The notes below the pieces were generated by a model that saw only the letters and a list, made by a program, of their open reading frames with translations, did no database searches and had not been told where the DNA came from. Of a stretch of DNA of 64,000 nucleotides, positions 25,714 to 36,015 are shown in pieces. Each line of letters begins with the position of its first letter. The stretch's first letter is position 1. Source of the DNA: Pseudaeromonas sharmana (GTDB lineage Bacteria > Pseudomonadota > Gammaproteobacteria > Enterobacterales > Aeromonadaceae). The translations under genes and the position numbers were made by a program. The stretch spans positions 62,001-126,000 of the forward strand of contig NZ_JBHSAF010000014.1 of NCBI RefSeq assembly GCF_042649925.1, read 5' to 3'.

Positions 25714-26514
25714 GTGCATGATAATGCTTGGGCGCAGGCGCTGCACGTTGAATTGGGGTCCGCTGTGTCGTTTGTGGTTCGTTGTTTTTCGTTATTGTTG
25801 CTGATCATCTCCGGCACTGTCAGTGCGGCGCCGCTGGTCATGGCGTTTAGTGAAAGTGCGCCTTGGAAAATGTATTCCGAGTCGTCAGGCTATGGCGGCA
25901 TTGATGTTGAAGTGGCAAAAATAGTGGCGCAACGCCTCGGTGTCGAGTTGCAGATCAAGCCGGCCCCCCTCGCGCGCTGTCTGGAGATGATCCGCCACGG
26001 CGAAGCCGATTTGATGACCAATATCATCATGTCACCGGATCGCACGCAATTTATCCGTTATCTGGATGTGCCTTATCAGCATGAGAGTGACAAGGTGTTC
26101 TATCTACGGGCAGACAGTCATCTGGATGTGAGCCGTTATGAAGATCTGTACGGCCTGGAGATCGGCACTAAGCGGGGCGCTATCTATAGCCGGCGGTTTG
26201 ATCTGGATACCGCACTGCATAAACGGGATGTTGCAGTACCGTTGCGCAATTTCAAAAAGCTGCTTCTGGGTCGCGTCGATGTCGTCGTCAGCACCGAGTC
26301 AGAAGGCGACTATCTGCTCAAACAGAATGGTCTGACGCATCACTTCAAGAAGGCGGCGCTGCGTTTCAACCAACCGCTGGCGGTCTATATGGGACTGTCG
26401 CGCCAGTCACGATTTGTGGAACGGGCGCCGGAGTTTGAGCGGGTGCTGGCGGAGTTGGTTGCCAGTGGTGAACTGGAACAGATCAAGCAACGCTATTTAT
26501 CCCGCGCGGGGTGA
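25714..26514 (+). CDS. Family-3 extracytoplasmic solute-binding protein
   Basis: Predicted periplasmic amino-acid-type binding protein. The SBP_bac_3 pattern is clear (GYGGIDVEVAKIVAQRLGVE, GEADLMTNIIMSPDRTQFI, IGTKRGAIYSRRF, GRVDVVVSTESEGDYLL). Start is uncertain: ATG 25714 gives 266 residues with a polar 17-residue leader. A GTG at 25765, preceded by GGGG, would start directly at a good signal peptide (VSFVVRCFSLLLLIISGTVSA). No transporter genes are adjacent, so it may be an orphan of the kind seen in Aeromonas and Vibrio. Its end overlaps convergent bluB by 22 bases. Confidence 0.82.
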   Translation: MHDNAWAQALHVELGSAVSFVVRCFSLLLLIISGTVSAAPLVMAFSESAPWKMYSESSGYGGIDVEVAKIVAQRLGVELQIKPAPLARCLEMIRHGEADLMTNIIMSPDRTQFIRYLDVPYQHESDKVFYLRADSHLDVSRYEDLYGLEIGTKRGAIYSRRFDLDTALHKRDVAVPLRNFKKLLLGRVDVVVSTESEGDYLLKQNGLTHHFKKAALRFNQPLAVYMGLSRQSRFVERAPEFERVLAELVASGELEQIKQRYLSRAG

Positions 26515-27233
26515 CAGTAATCTGGAATCTGGGTCGCCTTCAGCTGCTCCTGCAACGTTTCGGCTAACGGCTCGCTGATCCATTGATTGTGGTGTACCAG
26601 CGCTTCGAGTGGCAGGCGTTGGCGCCAGCCACGGTTCGCCAATTCAGGTTTATCCAGAAATTCAGAGACGTAGCCGATACACAAATAAGCCAGTGGATAG
26701 ACATGTTCCGGCAGGCCAAGCAAGGCGCTGAGTTTTTGGTTGTCAAGAATGCTGACCCAGCCGACACCGACGCCCTCTGCGCGGGCAGCCAACCAAAGGT
26801 TCTGCACCGCCAGGCAGGCACTGAACAGATCCATCTCCAAAATCGCGGTGCGCCCCAATACGGTTGGTCCACCACGTCGACGATCACAGGTGATACACAG
26901 ATTCAGTGGTGCATCGAGGATCCCTTCCAGCTTGAGCTGTGGATAGAGGGATGCTCGGGGATCCCCTTCGGCGGCAAACCGCGCCGCCGCCGCCGCGTTC
27001 GCACTGTCAAATAATGCCTTCACCTGTTGTCGCACCGACAAGCTGTCAATCAGGATAAAATCCCAAGGCTGCATAAACCCGACGGAGGGGGCATGGTGAG
27101 CCGCGTGTAACAGTCGCGCCAGCACGGTGTCCGGGATCGGATCTGGCAAAAATTGCGAGCGGACGTCGCGCCGCTCGTAGATAGCCCGATAGAGACCCTG
27201 CTGTTCGTCAGTATTGAAGGCGTATTGATTCAT
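26493..27233 (-). CDS. bluB: 5,6-dimethylbenzimidazole synthase BluB
   Basis: Flavin-destructase of the nitroreductase fold that fragments reduced FMN to make the lower ligand of vitamin B12; 246 residues. Family segments: YERRDVRSQFLPDPIP, HHAPSVGFMQPWDFILI, DRRRGGPTVLGRT and EGVGVGWVSIL. No cobalamin synthesis genes are nearby. It is convergent with the binding-protein gene (22-base overlap) and upstream of nothing else in its direction. Ribosome site before ATG 27233 is weak. Confidence 0.92.
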   Translation of the reverse strand: MNQYAFNTDEQQGLYRAIYERRDVRSQFLPDPIPDTVLARLLHAAHHAPSVGFMQPWDFILIDSLSVRQQVKALFDSANAAAAARFAAEGDPRASLYPQLKLEGILDAPLNLCITCDRRRGGPTVLGRTAILEMDLFSACLAVQNLWLAARAEGVGVGWVSILDNQKLSALLGLPEHVYPLAYLCIGYVSEFLDKPELANRGWRQRLPLEALVHHNQWISEPLAETLQEQLKATQIPDYCHPARDK

Positions 27234-27254
27234 GGTCGTCGCGAAGCGTAAGGG

Positions 27255-27617
27255 TTACTCATCCACCGCGGCCAAATCCTTGGCCAGCTCATGGGGTTCG
27301 ACTTCCAGGCCATCCAGATCGTCATTCCAGTTGGTACCGATGAGCACGCCATCTTCGCCCAAGTCATTGACCCACTCTTCGAAGAAGGTTTCCAGATCGA
27401 TCGCTACCGGTTGATACTCTGCCCACTCCTCGACACAATGCGTCTTGGCTGCAGCTTCGTTTGACCACAGAGGCAGGACATCTGTGTCGGAAAATTCGTT
27501 GGAATCGCAGACAACCCAATCCTCACCGAATTGCAGCCCCCACAGTAGGCCAGATTCGCGTGCTTCATCGACCAGCAGTTGGTAATTGGCTTTTAAATCG
27601 GCAGTCAGTTGGCTCAT
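27255..27617 (-). CDS. DUF2750 domain-containing protein
   Basis: Acidic cytosolic protein of 120 residues with the DUF2750 pattern: NYQLLVDEARESGLLWGL, WVVCDSNEFSDTDVLPLWS, TFFEEWVNDLGEDGVLIG. Function unknown. Start set at ATG 27617 (MSQLTADLK) with AAGGA 7 bases upstream; an upstream in-frame start at 27677 lacks a ribosome site. It sits between bluB and an SPFH gene, all on the minus strand, with no clear functional link. Confidence 0.85.
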   Translation of the reverse strand: MSQLTADLKANYQLLVDEARESGLLWGLQFGEDWVVCDSNEFSDTDVLPLWSNEAAAKTHCVEEWAEYQPVAIDLETFFEEWVNDLGEDGVLIGTNWNDDLDGLEVEPHELAKDLAAVDE

Positions 27618-27736
27618 GTCATTTCCTTGATGAAGGGAGTAGGAGACGATCCTGACCCAAAAGCGTCGAGTGGACAAGTAAATCCATGCAACGGCTCGGC
27701 GTTATCTTGTTTTTGCCGCGCCGCCGCCCTGTAGGC

Positions 27737-28615
27737 TTATGGGTTGTTAAGGGGATCGGTCAGCGTGATCATGGGGACGGCGCCGTTGGGTAGCATCGTT
27801 TGTGGTAATTCACCATTCCAACGCTCCGCTGTAGTCAGCGCGACGACTTGCGGATTCTGCCGCAGTGCCTCGCCACGCAAGCGAATCGACTCGGCCTCCG
27901 CTGTCCCCTTGAGGCGTATGGCTTCGGCTTCGGCCCGCGCCTGAGCCAGTTGGGCATCGGCGCTGGCCTTGGCCTGGGTGATGGCGATATCGGCGTTGAT
28001 TTTCTCGGTCTCCAGATTCTGGCGCCGGGTCGCGATGGCGACCTCTGCCTTCATCCGATCCTCAATGGAGCGCTCATAGGCTTCGGAAAAATCGATGTTC
28101 TCTACCTGAACGCTGTCGATAATCACGGGTGTCTGTTCTACGGCACCGGTAATGGCGGCAGTCAGGTCTTTTACGAAGCGGGCGCGATCCTGGACCACAG
28201 AGATGGCGGTGTATTGGCCAAAAGTGTTTTCGACCTGCGTCGGCACCTGCCGGCTGATGACGCGCTCACTGATGTTTTCGATGCTGCCGTAGTGGCTGTA
28301 AAGGCGATTGATATCATCGGCGGGCACATGAAAACTGACGGAGATATTCAGGCGCGCCGGTTGCTGGTCACGGCTATACGCCTGAATGTTCTCGTATTGC
28401 GCGGTATGATTCTGCACCGAGAGCTTCACAATCTTGTCCACCAACGGGAGCTTGAATCCTAAACCGGGTTCGGCGATTTCGACGATTTTGCCGTAACGCA
28501 GTTTGACGCCACGTTCGCCCTGATCGACGGTAAACCAGCTGCTACTGGCAATAAACACAACAGCCAGGACGACTAAGCCGGCCAGGATGAGGAGGGGGGA
28601 GCGTTGCGGATTCAT
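27737..28615 (-). CDS. SPFH/prohibitin family membrane protein
   Basis: Membrane-anchored SPFH (band 7) protein of 292 residues. One N-terminal helix (LLILAGLVVLAVVFIASSS) is followed by the SPFH core (VDQGERGVKLRYGKI, PGLGFKLPLVDKIV) and a long Ala/Glu/Gln coiled coil (about 170-250). It is closer to bacterial prohibitin-like proteins than to HflK/HflC because no hflX/hflK context exists. No NfeD-type partner is adjacent. AAGGA lies 6 bases before ATG 28615. Likely a membrane-organising or protease-modulating scaffold, by family analogy only. Confidence 0.87.
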   Translation of the reverse strand: MNPQRSPLLILAGLVVLAVVFIASSSWFTVDQGERGVKLRYGKIVEIAEPGLGFKLPLVDKIVKLSVQNHTAQYENIQAYSRDQQPARLNISVSFHVPADDINRLYSHYGSIENISERVISRQVPTQVENTFGQYTAISVVQDRARFVKDLTAAITGAVEQTPVIIDSVQVENIDFSEAYERSIEDRMKAEVAIATRRQNLETEKINADIAITQAKASADAQLAQARAEAEAIRLKGTAEAESIRLRGEALRQNPQVVALTTAERWNGELPQTMLPNGAVPMITLTDPLNNP

Positions 28616-29092
28616 CAGATTTCCTTCTGGATTTTGGTTCCAATCGCATCAGAATACTGTCATTCCACCGCCTGCTCTAGCGCGGCGATCACAGTCGGGA
28701 AAGATGTAGCACCCAAACGCCGCTCAGTCCCGCTCACCACCTGGTATCTTGCCCTTTTCCAACGTTTGCTGTTTTGGCTGCAGATGCCATCGGGTCCAAG
28801 CGTCAGGTGATGAGCTACAGCGTCAGCAGCAGCCAGTTTCCCCGGTTGGCTGTGATTGAAGGCGTGTCATGGGCCCGATTCCGAACCATACTGGCGACGG
28901 CAAATGGGCTTGTGGCCGGCTGAGTCAGCTGCCGAGGAGGCATAAAACGCACAAGGATGCAGCATTCAGCGCAGCGATTCGACCTCCACTAGCAAACGCG
29001 TGCAACTTCTCTTCAAATACGATTCCTTTCAATAAGATAGTCATTTACCCTGCTGGGTGGACTCACTATTCATCTTGTTGCGGGAATGATCG
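28616..29092. other. Intergenic region between the SPFH gene and recC
   Basis: About 480 bases between divergently transcribed genes. It must hold the promoters of both. The only frames are short (68 and 76 codons), lack good ribosome sites and have no recognisable content. No terminator or RNA gene is evident. Confidence 0.6.
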
Positions 29093-32000
29093 ATGCTGAC
29101 CTTGCACGTCTCGAATCAGCTCTCTGTGCTGCGAACCATGCTTGTCCACCTGCTCAAGGTGGCGCCCCTGACCAATCCGCTGGCGCGCGAGCAGATCCTG
29201 GTGCAGAGCCCAGGAATGGCGCAGTGGTTGCGACTCGAATTGGCCAATGAGTTTGGTATCGCTGCCAATGTGGAGTTCCCGCTACCGGCCAGTTTCATCT
29301 GGCAGATGTTTACTCGGGTGCTGGATGATGTGCCGGCGACCAGTCCCTATAACAAGGCGACCATGAGCTGGCATCTGATGGTGCTATTGCCCGGCATGTT
29401 GTCGGAGCCCAGCTTTTCACCGTTGCGGCATTACCTGCTGCCGGATGAACAACCGATGGATGCATTGCGACTGTGGCAGTTGTGCCAACAGATTGCTGAC
29501 CTGTTTGACCAATATCTGGTCTACCGTCCAGATTGGATTGCGGCCTGGGAGCAAGGGGAAGGACTGGCGCCCGAGCTCGCCTCGGCGTCCGAGCAGCAGT
29601 GGCAGCCGGTGCTGTGGCGCGCGTTGGTCGATCGCATCGTGCCGCAGGCCGGAAGTGGCTATCACAGAGCCAATTTGTTTGCCGATTTTATCGAGGCGCT
29701 CAATCACCGTCAGGATCTGGCGCAGCGTCTGCCAGCGCGTGTGCTGGTTTTCGGCATTTCGGCACTGCCGCCCCGCTATGTTGAAGCCTTGCAGCAATTG
29801 GGGCGACAGATCGATGTTCATCTGTTTATCACCAACCCCTGTCGTCACTACTGGGGCGATATCCTTGATCGCCGCACGCTGTCTCGGTTGGCGCAACGGC
29901 TCAAGCCTGGCCAGGATATCGACTCTTATCAGGGTGCGGTGAACCCGTTACTGGCCTCCATGGGCAAGCAGGGGCGCGACTATCTGCAGCAGTTGCTGGA
30001 GCTTGAGGCCAATGAAATCAGCTTTTTCGATGACCGCTGTGATGAACAGGCCGCATTGCCTCCTTTGCTGGGTCGGCTGCAGCAGGATGTCCTGACGCTG
30101 ACCGATCGTGGCAGTGGCCACTATGACCCGGACAGCAGTCGGCACAAGACGCAGATTGATCCGGCCGATCGCTCGCTGCAAATCCACGCCTGCCACGGCA
30201 CCCTGCGCGAGTTGGAGGTATTGCATGACCAACTGTTGGCGATGTTTGAGGCCGATCCCAGCCTGACGCCGAAGGATGTGGTGGTGATGATGCCGGACGT
30301 GAATGCCTATAGCCCGGCTATTCAGGCCGTCTTTGGCGCCCGCGGTCTGATCCCGTATGCGATATCCGATCGCTCTGTCAGCCAGGAAAATCCGCTGTTG
30401 TTGAGCCTGCTGGCGCTACTGCATTTGCCTGAATCACGTCTGGGGGTCGGGGAAGTTCTGTCGATTCTCGAGGTGCCGGCGGTACTGGCCCGATTTGAGC
30501 TTGATGACAGCAGTTTCCATGCGTTGCGCCGCTGGGTCGATGCTGCCGGCGTACGCTGGGGGTTGAATGATGCCGATCCCGAGCGTTTCAATCTGCCGCA
30601 GTTGAGTGCCAACAGCTGGTTATTCGGGCTGAGGCGCATGCTGCTGGGCTATGGCATGGGGGATGGCGAGCCCGTTGCCGGCATTTTGCCTTTTGCCGAG
30701 CTGGAGGGGCAGGCAGCAGTCAATCTGGGCAAGTTGGCAGCCTTTATCGAAACGCTGGAACAGTGGTTACCGGTGCTGCAGCAACCGGCCCCCTTGAGCG
30801 AATGGCGTGAGCGGCTGTTGGCGTTGATGGCGAGTTTCTATCGTCCGGACGAGCACGACGAACGGGCGCTGGAGACAGTGCACAGCCTGTTGCAAGAGTG
30901 GCTGCAGTGTCAGCATGAGGCCGGTTTTACGGCACCGCTGACACCGGCACTGTTTTATGACCTGATGAAACAGGCGCTGTCCAATCAGCGCTCGAGCCAG
31001 CGCTTCCTCGCCGGGCAAGTCAATTTTTGTACCCTGATGCCGATGCGATCCATTCCGTTCCGTCAGGTCTGTCTGCTGGGCATGAATGACGGTGTCTATC
31101 CTCGCACCCTGACGCCGATGGGGTTTGACCTGCTGGCGGTGGCCCCCAGACGCGGTGACCGTTCGCGTCGTGATGATGACCGTTATCTGTTTCTGGAAGC
31201 CTTGCTGAGTGCCCAGCAGGGGCTCTACATCAGCTATCAGGGCTTTAGTGTGCAGGATAACTCGCCTCGTGTACCGTCAGTGTTGTTGGCAGAGTTGCTG
31301 GATTATTGCCAGCAAGGGTTTGTACTGGCGGGTGATGAAGCGCTTGCCGACGAACTGGCGGCCAAACGGCTTGTTCGGCATTTGACGGTGAACCACCCGT
31401 TGACTCCCTACAGCCCGCGTTATTTTTACCCTGAACCGGACTCGCGTTTGTTTACCTATGCCGAACAGTGGCTACCGGCGCTGCGGCCGAAAACCGGTCA
31501 GCGGCCCTTTCAGGGGAGTCCCTTGCCGCTGCCGGCGGAATGGGGTGATCCGCTGGAGTTGGCTGAACTGTTGCGCTTCTACCGCCAACCGGCGCGTTAC
31601 TTTCTCAACCGCCGCCTCAAGGTCTGGTTCGAACCGTTGGAAGGGGCACTGGATGAAAACGAGCCTTTTACTCTGGATACGCTGCAGCTGTTTGAACTCA
31701 AGCGCGGTCTGCTGGAGGGCTACCTGCAGCAGCAGGATCTGACTCGGCACCGTCAGCGGTTGTTGCTCAGCGGTCAACTCCCGCAGGGGGAGTTCGGACG
31801 CCAGCTGCTGGAGGAGTATGACGCCCAGATGCGCGCTATGGCCGATCGGATCCAGCCCTATTGGCAGGGCGTGGTGCAACATCGCGAGGTGAATCTAGAC
31901 CTGCAATTATGTCGTCCTGACGGCACGCCATTGGCACCGTTGCAAGGTTGGTTGGCGCTGCAAGGGGCGCATCAGCTGTATTACAAACCGGGTAACCTGC

Positions 32001-32434
32001 ATGGCCGCGATCTGCTGCAAGTCTGGATCCAGCACCTGTGTCTGGCACTGAGCGGAGGGGGGGACAGTCTGTTGTTCGACAGCAGCAAGCAATGGCGTCT
32101 GCTGGCAGTCGCCCCGCAACAAGCTCATCAGGCACTGCAAGCGTTGGTCCAGGATTGGCAGCGCGGGTTGACACAACCCTTGCCGTTGTTTGCCAAAACC
32201 GCCTGGGCCTGGTACGGCAAGTGGCTGGCCGAAGGGGATAGTGACGCCGCTGCAACGGCGGCTCGCGCCCAGTTCAATGATGGCTTTGACCGTCCTGGCG
32301 AAGGGGCTGACCCCTATGTCCGCCGCTGTTTCCCCGAGTTGGATGACGCCACGCTCGAGGCGATGGCCGCGCTGGCGGAATGCCATCTGGCACCACTGTC
32401 GGCCCATCTGCAACCGCTGGAGATCTCGGCATGA
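29093..32434 (+). CDS. recC: Exodeoxyribonuclease V subunit gamma RecC
   Basis: Subunit of RecBCD that splits DNA strands and recognises Chi; 1113 residues (E. coli 1122). The N-terminus (HVSNQLSVLRTMLVHLL, ILVQSPGMAQWLRLELA) and segments such as VLVFGISALPPRYVEAL, MPMRSIPFRQVCLLGMNDGVYPR and RYLFLEALLSAQQGLYISYQG are characteristic. First gene of a recC-recB-recD operon; the stop overlaps the recB start. Unlike E. coli, no ptrA lies between recC and recB. Confidence 0.97.
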   Translation: MLTLHVSNQLSVLRTMLVHLLKVAPLTNPLAREQILVQSPGMAQWLRLELANEFGIAANVEFPLPASFIWQMFTRVLDDVPATSPYNKATMSWHLMVLLPGMLSEPSFSPLRHYLLPDEQPMDALRLWQLCQQIADLFDQYLVYRPDWIAAWEQGEGLAPELASASEQQWQPVLWRALVDRIVPQAGSGYHRANLFADFIEALNHRQDLAQRLPARVLVFGISALPPRYVEALQQLGRQIDVHLFITNPCRHYWGDILDRRTLSRLAQRLKPGQDIDSYQGAVNPLLASMGKQGRDYLQQLLELEANEISFFDDRCDEQAALPPLLGRLQQDVLTLTDRGSGHYDPDSSRHKTQIDPADRSLQIHACHGTLRELEVLHDQLLAMFEADPSLTPKDVVVMMPDVNAYSPAIQAVFGARGLIPYAISDRSVSQENPLLLSLLALLHLPESRLGVGEVLSILEVPAVLARFELDDSSFHALRRWVDAAGVRWGLNDADPERFNLPQLSANSWLFGLRRMLLGYGMGDGEPVAGILPFAELEGQAAVNLGKLAAFIETLEQWLPVLQQPAPLSEWRERLLALMASFYRPDEHDERALETVHSLLQEWLQCQHEAGFTAPLTPALFYDLMKQALSNQRSSQRFLAGQVNFCTLMPMRSIPFRQVCLLGMNDGVYPRTLTPMGFDLLAVAPRRGDRSRRDDDRYLFLEALLSAQQGLYISYQGFSVQDNSPRVPSVLLAELLDYCQQGFVLAGDEALADELAAKRLVRHLTVNHPLTPYSPRYFYPEPDSRLFTYAEQWLPALRPKTGQRPFQGSPLPLPAEWGDPLELAELLRFYRQPARYFLNRRLKVWFEPLEGALDENEPFTLDTLQLFELKRGLLEGYLQQQDLTRHRQRLLLSGQLPQGEFGRQLLEEYDAQMRAMADRIQPYWQGVVQHREVNLDLQLCRPDGTPLAPLQGWLALQGAHQLYYKPGNLHGRDLLQVWIQHLCLALSGGGDSLLFDSSKQWRLLAVAPQQAHQALQALVQDWQRGLTQPLPLFAKTAWAWYGKWLAEGDSDAAATAARAQFNDGFDRPGEGADPYVRRCFPELDDATLEAMAALAECHLAPLSAHLQPLEISA

Positions 32435-35400
32435 CCCCAGTCCAACTTGACCCACTGCGCTTTCCTCTCCATGGCCAACGTCTGATCGAGGCATCGGCCG
32501 GTACCGGCAAAACCTATACCATCACCGGGCTTTACCTGCGCTTGCTGCTGGGCCATGGCGACACGGAGGGAGCAAGCGCAACGGCCTATGCCCGCGCGTT
32601 GAGTGTGCCGGAAATTCTGGTGGTCACCTTTACCGATGCCGCGACCGAAGAGTTGCGGGGGCGCATCCGGACCCGAATTCATCAGGCACGGTTGGCCTTT
32701 CTGCGTTCCGCTGCGGGCGACGATACGCTGCTGGCGGCATTGCTGGAACAGACTGCGGACCATGCACAGGCCGCGGCGCGGCTGCTGGCCGCCGAGCGGC
32801 AGATGGACGAGGCGGCGATCTTCACGATACATAGCTTCTGTCAACGCATGCTCAGACAGTATGCGTTTGAGTCAGGTGCACTGTTCAACACCGAGCTGTT
32901 GACCGATGAAGGGGCACTGCGACGACAGGCGGTCTGCGACTACTGGCGCCAGCACTTTTATCCGGCCCCTCCAGGCCTGGTGCGTGCGGTGCGGCAATGC
33001 TGGTCCGGCCCGGAGGCGTTGCTGGCTGATCTGCAAAGCCTGATTAATAGTCCGGAGCTGGTCGTCTTGCCGTCGCTGACAACGCCAGACTTGCTGACCT
33101 ACCATCAGCAACAGATGGCGCGCATCACTCGGCTCAAGCAGGCCTGGCTGGCGCAGCAAGAGGAGATCAGAGCCCAGACGGAAGGTCACATCAGTCGCTA
33201 TACTGGCAAGAATTACGACGCCTGGCTGGCGGCGATTGGCGCCTGGGCACAGCAACAGGACGGCGATTATCAACTGCCCGACGCGCTGGGGCGTTTTCGC
33301 TTGTCGGTGCTGGCAACCAATCTGAAGAAGGGCGGGCAGTTACCGACGCTGGCCTTGTTTGCCCAGATTGATGAGTTCATGGCGGCACCGCCGAATCTAC
33401 GGGCGCTGATCCTGCAACAGGCCGCGGCGGATGTCAGACAGCGTCTGCAGCAGGCGAAAGGACGCGAACACTGGCTGTCGTTCGATGATCTGCTAGCCAA
33501 TCTGGATCAGGCGTTGTGTTCACCTTTGGGCGAACAATTATCCAAGCGCGTGCGGCAGCTCTATCCGGTGGCGATGATCGATGAGTTTCAGGACACGGAT
33601 CCGCAGCAATACCGTATTTTCCATCGTCTTTACGGCGCCAGTGACACCCCGACGGCGCTATTGATGATCGGTGATCCCAAACAGGCTATCTATGGGTTTC
33701 GTGGGGCGGACATTTTTACCTACATGCAGGCTCGTCGCCACGTGCCGGACCACTACACGCTCGGGCGCAATTATCGCTCCAGCAAGGCGCTGGTGGCGGC
33801 AATCAATACTCTGTTTGCCCGTGCATCCGCGCCGTTTATCTATGATGCCGATATTCCGTTCTGGCCGGTTTCTGCCCAGGGCAAGGCTGCTGGTCTGCGT
33901 CTGCGGGGTGAAGATGCGCCCGTATTGAACTGCTGGTGGCAGACGGATCCGCCGACCCTGAACAAGGGGCGCTATCAAGCCCTGATGGCACAGGCGACAG
34001 CCAACGAGATCACCAGCCTGCTACAGGCCGCCAACCAAGGTCAGGCCTGGTTGGGTGATCAGTTGCTGCAGGCGGGGGATATCGCCGTGTTGGTGCGTAC
34101 CGGTGCCGAGGGGCGCCTGATTCAGCAACAGTTGTCGCGGCGTGGCGTGGCCTCGGTATATCTCTCCAATCGCGAGAGTGTATTCAGCCAGCAGGAGGCG
34201 AACGATCTGCTGCTGATCCTGCAAGCCTGTCTGCAGCCGGAGTCGGAGCGGGCGCTGCGAGCCGCGTTGGCGACGGCCTTGTTCGATCTGGATGCGCTGG
34301 CGCTGGATGCCCTGACGCTCGACGAGATCGTTTGGGAGCAGACGGTCAGCGAATTTCGCGACTATCAGCAACTGTGGCGGCGCAAAGGGGTCCTGGTGAT
34401 GTTGCAGGCCTTGCTGCAACGCCGGGAGCTGGCGGCGTCGCTGCTCGGGGCGCCGCTGGGCGAACGCCGGTTGACCAACTTCCTGCACCTGGGAGAGCTG
34501 CTACAACAGGCCAGCGCCGAGCTGGATAGTGACTATGCTCTGTTACGCTGGTTCAGTGAGGCGATAGCCAACCCCGGCAACAGTGCCACAGAGCAGATAC
34601 TGCGCCTGGAGTCGGAGCGCAAACTGGTTCAGATCGTCACAATTCACAAATCCAAGGGATTGGAGTATCCGCTGGTATTTCTACCCTTTATCTGTGCATA
34701 CCGCAGCAGCGATCTGGCGCTCTATCATGTGGACGGGGAGTTGCGGCTCGATCTGGCCGCCAATGCGGAAGCCAGGGCCGAGGCGGACAAGGAGCGACTG
34801 GCCGAGGATCTGCGCCTGTTATATGTGGCGCTGACGCGCGCCGTCTATGCCTGTTGGCTGGGGCTGGCGCCAGTCAAGAGCGGTCAGTCCCGCACACTGA
34901 CCACGGATCTGCATCACAGCGCCATTGGCTATCTGTTGCAGGGTGCCGAGCCGGCAGAGGCCGAACGGATGACAGCGGCATTGCAGGCGTTGCAGGCGGC
35001 GACGCCCGGGATCGCAGTGCTGCCTCCCCCTGTGTCGTTGGCGTCAGGCTCCCTGCCTGCCACGGCCACACCGACGCAACCACCGTGCGTCCGGCGTTTT
35101 GCCGGTCAGATTGAGCGCAATTGGTGGATCAGCTCCTATTCTGCCCTGAGCGCCGCCAGCGATCGACATGCCGAAGGGGTGTTGGCCATACCGGGTTTCG
35201 ATGCTGAAGTGGCGAACGATGCCACACCGGTAGCCCAGAGCGCCGTTGCGCCGGCCAGCCCAGAACGCGAGCTCACCATCTTTGATTTTCCGCGCGGCGC
35301 GCGCGCGGGGACACTGTTACACACGCTATTTGAACAGATTGACTTTGTTGCTATCCATCAGGCGGCCTTGCAAGGCGAAACGAATCTGTGTTTCGAACAA

Positions 35401-36015
35401 CAGATCAGTCAGTGGCTGCAGCAATCCGGCTTTGAAACACATTGGGCTCCGGTGTTACGCCAGCAGGTGGAGGCGGTGCTCGCTACCGAGCTGGATGCGG
35501 CGGCGCTGCCAGGCTTGCGGCTGGGGGCGGTGCCGGCAGAGCGGCGCCAGGTAGAGCTGGAGTTCTTGTTGCCGATGGCAGAGCTGGATGCGCTCAGACT
35601 GTCAGAGGTGATCGCCCGCCATGATCCCCTGTCGCGTCAGGCCGGGCCATTGGCGTTTCCGACGGTGCGCGGCATGCTCAAAGGGTTTATTGATCTGGTG
35701 TTTGAGCATCAGGGGCGCTGGTATGTGCTGGATTACAAATCCAATCATCTTGGTGACCAGGCGGCCGACTATCAGCCGGCGGCATTGAGTGCTGCCATGC
35801 TGGCGCATCGGTATGATCTGCAATACCAGCTCTATTCGCTGGCGTTGCATCGCCTATTACGCCAGCGGTTGCCGGATTACGAGCCAGAACGTCACCTGGG
35901 AGGGGTCTTCTACCTGTTCTTGCGCGGTATGCCACAGGCCGGGGTCTGGTTTGCCAAACCTGAACTGGCATTGATTAATGAACTCGACCTTTTGTTCAGT
36001 GGAGCCCGGTCATGA
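32431..36015 (+). CDS. recB: Exodeoxyribonuclease V subunit beta RecB
   Basis: 3'-5' helicase and nuclease subunit of RecBCD, 1194 residues. Helicase motifs: EASAGTGKTYTITGLYLR (I), MIDEFQDTDPQQ (II), GDPKQAIYGFRGADIF (III), RNYRSS (IV), TIHKSKGLEYPLVFLPF (V), LLYVALTRA (VI). The C-terminal RecB nuclease site is complete (GFIDLVFEHQGRWYVLDYKSN). Start at ATG 32431, overlapping the recC stop; an in-frame start at 32380 lies inside recC and is rejected. The stop overlaps the recD start. Confidence 0.97.
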   Translation: MTPVQLDPLRFPLHGQRLIEASAGTGKTYTITGLYLRLLLGHGDTEGASATAYARALSVPEILVVTFTDAATEELRGRIRTRIHQARLAFLRSAAGDDTLLAALLEQTADHAQAAARLLAAERQMDEAAIFTIHSFCQRMLRQYAFESGALFNTELLTDEGALRRQAVCDYWRQHFYPAPPGLVRAVRQCWSGPEALLADLQSLINSPELVVLPSLTTPDLLTYHQQQMARITRLKQAWLAQQEEIRAQTEGHISRYTGKNYDAWLAAIGAWAQQQDGDYQLPDALGRFRLSVLATNLKKGGQLPTLALFAQIDEFMAAPPNLRALILQQAAADVRQRLQQAKGREHWLSFDDLLANLDQALCSPLGEQLSKRVRQLYPVAMIDEFQDTDPQQYRIFHRLYGASDTPTALLMIGDPKQAIYGFRGADIFTYMQARRHVPDHYTLGRNYRSSKALVAAINTLFARASAPFIYDADIPFWPVSAQGKAAGLRLRGEDAPVLNCWWQTDPPTLNKGRYQALMAQATANEITSLLQAANQGQAWLGDQLLQAGDIAVLVRTGAEGRLIQQQLSRRGVASVYLSNRESVFSQQEANDLLLILQACLQPESERALRAALATALFDLDALALDALTLDEIVWEQTVSEFRDYQQLWRRKGVLVMLQALLQRRELAASLLGAPLGERRLTNFLHLGELLQQASAELDSDYALLRWFSEAIANPGNSATEQILRLESERKLVQIVTIHKSKGLEYPLVFLPFICAYRSSDLALYHVDGELRLDLAANAEARAEADKERLAEDLRLLYVALTRAVYACWLGLAPVKSGQSRTLTTDLHHSAIGYLLQGAEPAEAERMTAALQALQAATPGIAVLPPPVSLASGSLPATATPTQPPCVRRFAGQIERNWWISSYSALSAASDRHAEGVLAIPGFDAEVANDATPVAQSAVAPASPERELTIFDFPRGARAGTLLHTLFEQIDFVAIHQAALQGETNLCFEQQISQWLQQSGFETHWAPVLRQQVEAVLATELDAAALPGLRLGAVPAERRQVELEFLLPMAELDALRLSEVIARHDPLSRQAGPLAFPTVRGMLKGFIDLVFEHQGRWYVLDYKSNHLGDQAADYQPAALSAAMLAHRYDLQYQLYSLALHRLLRQRLPDYEPERHLGGVFYLFLRGMPQAGVWFAKPELALINELDLLFSGARS

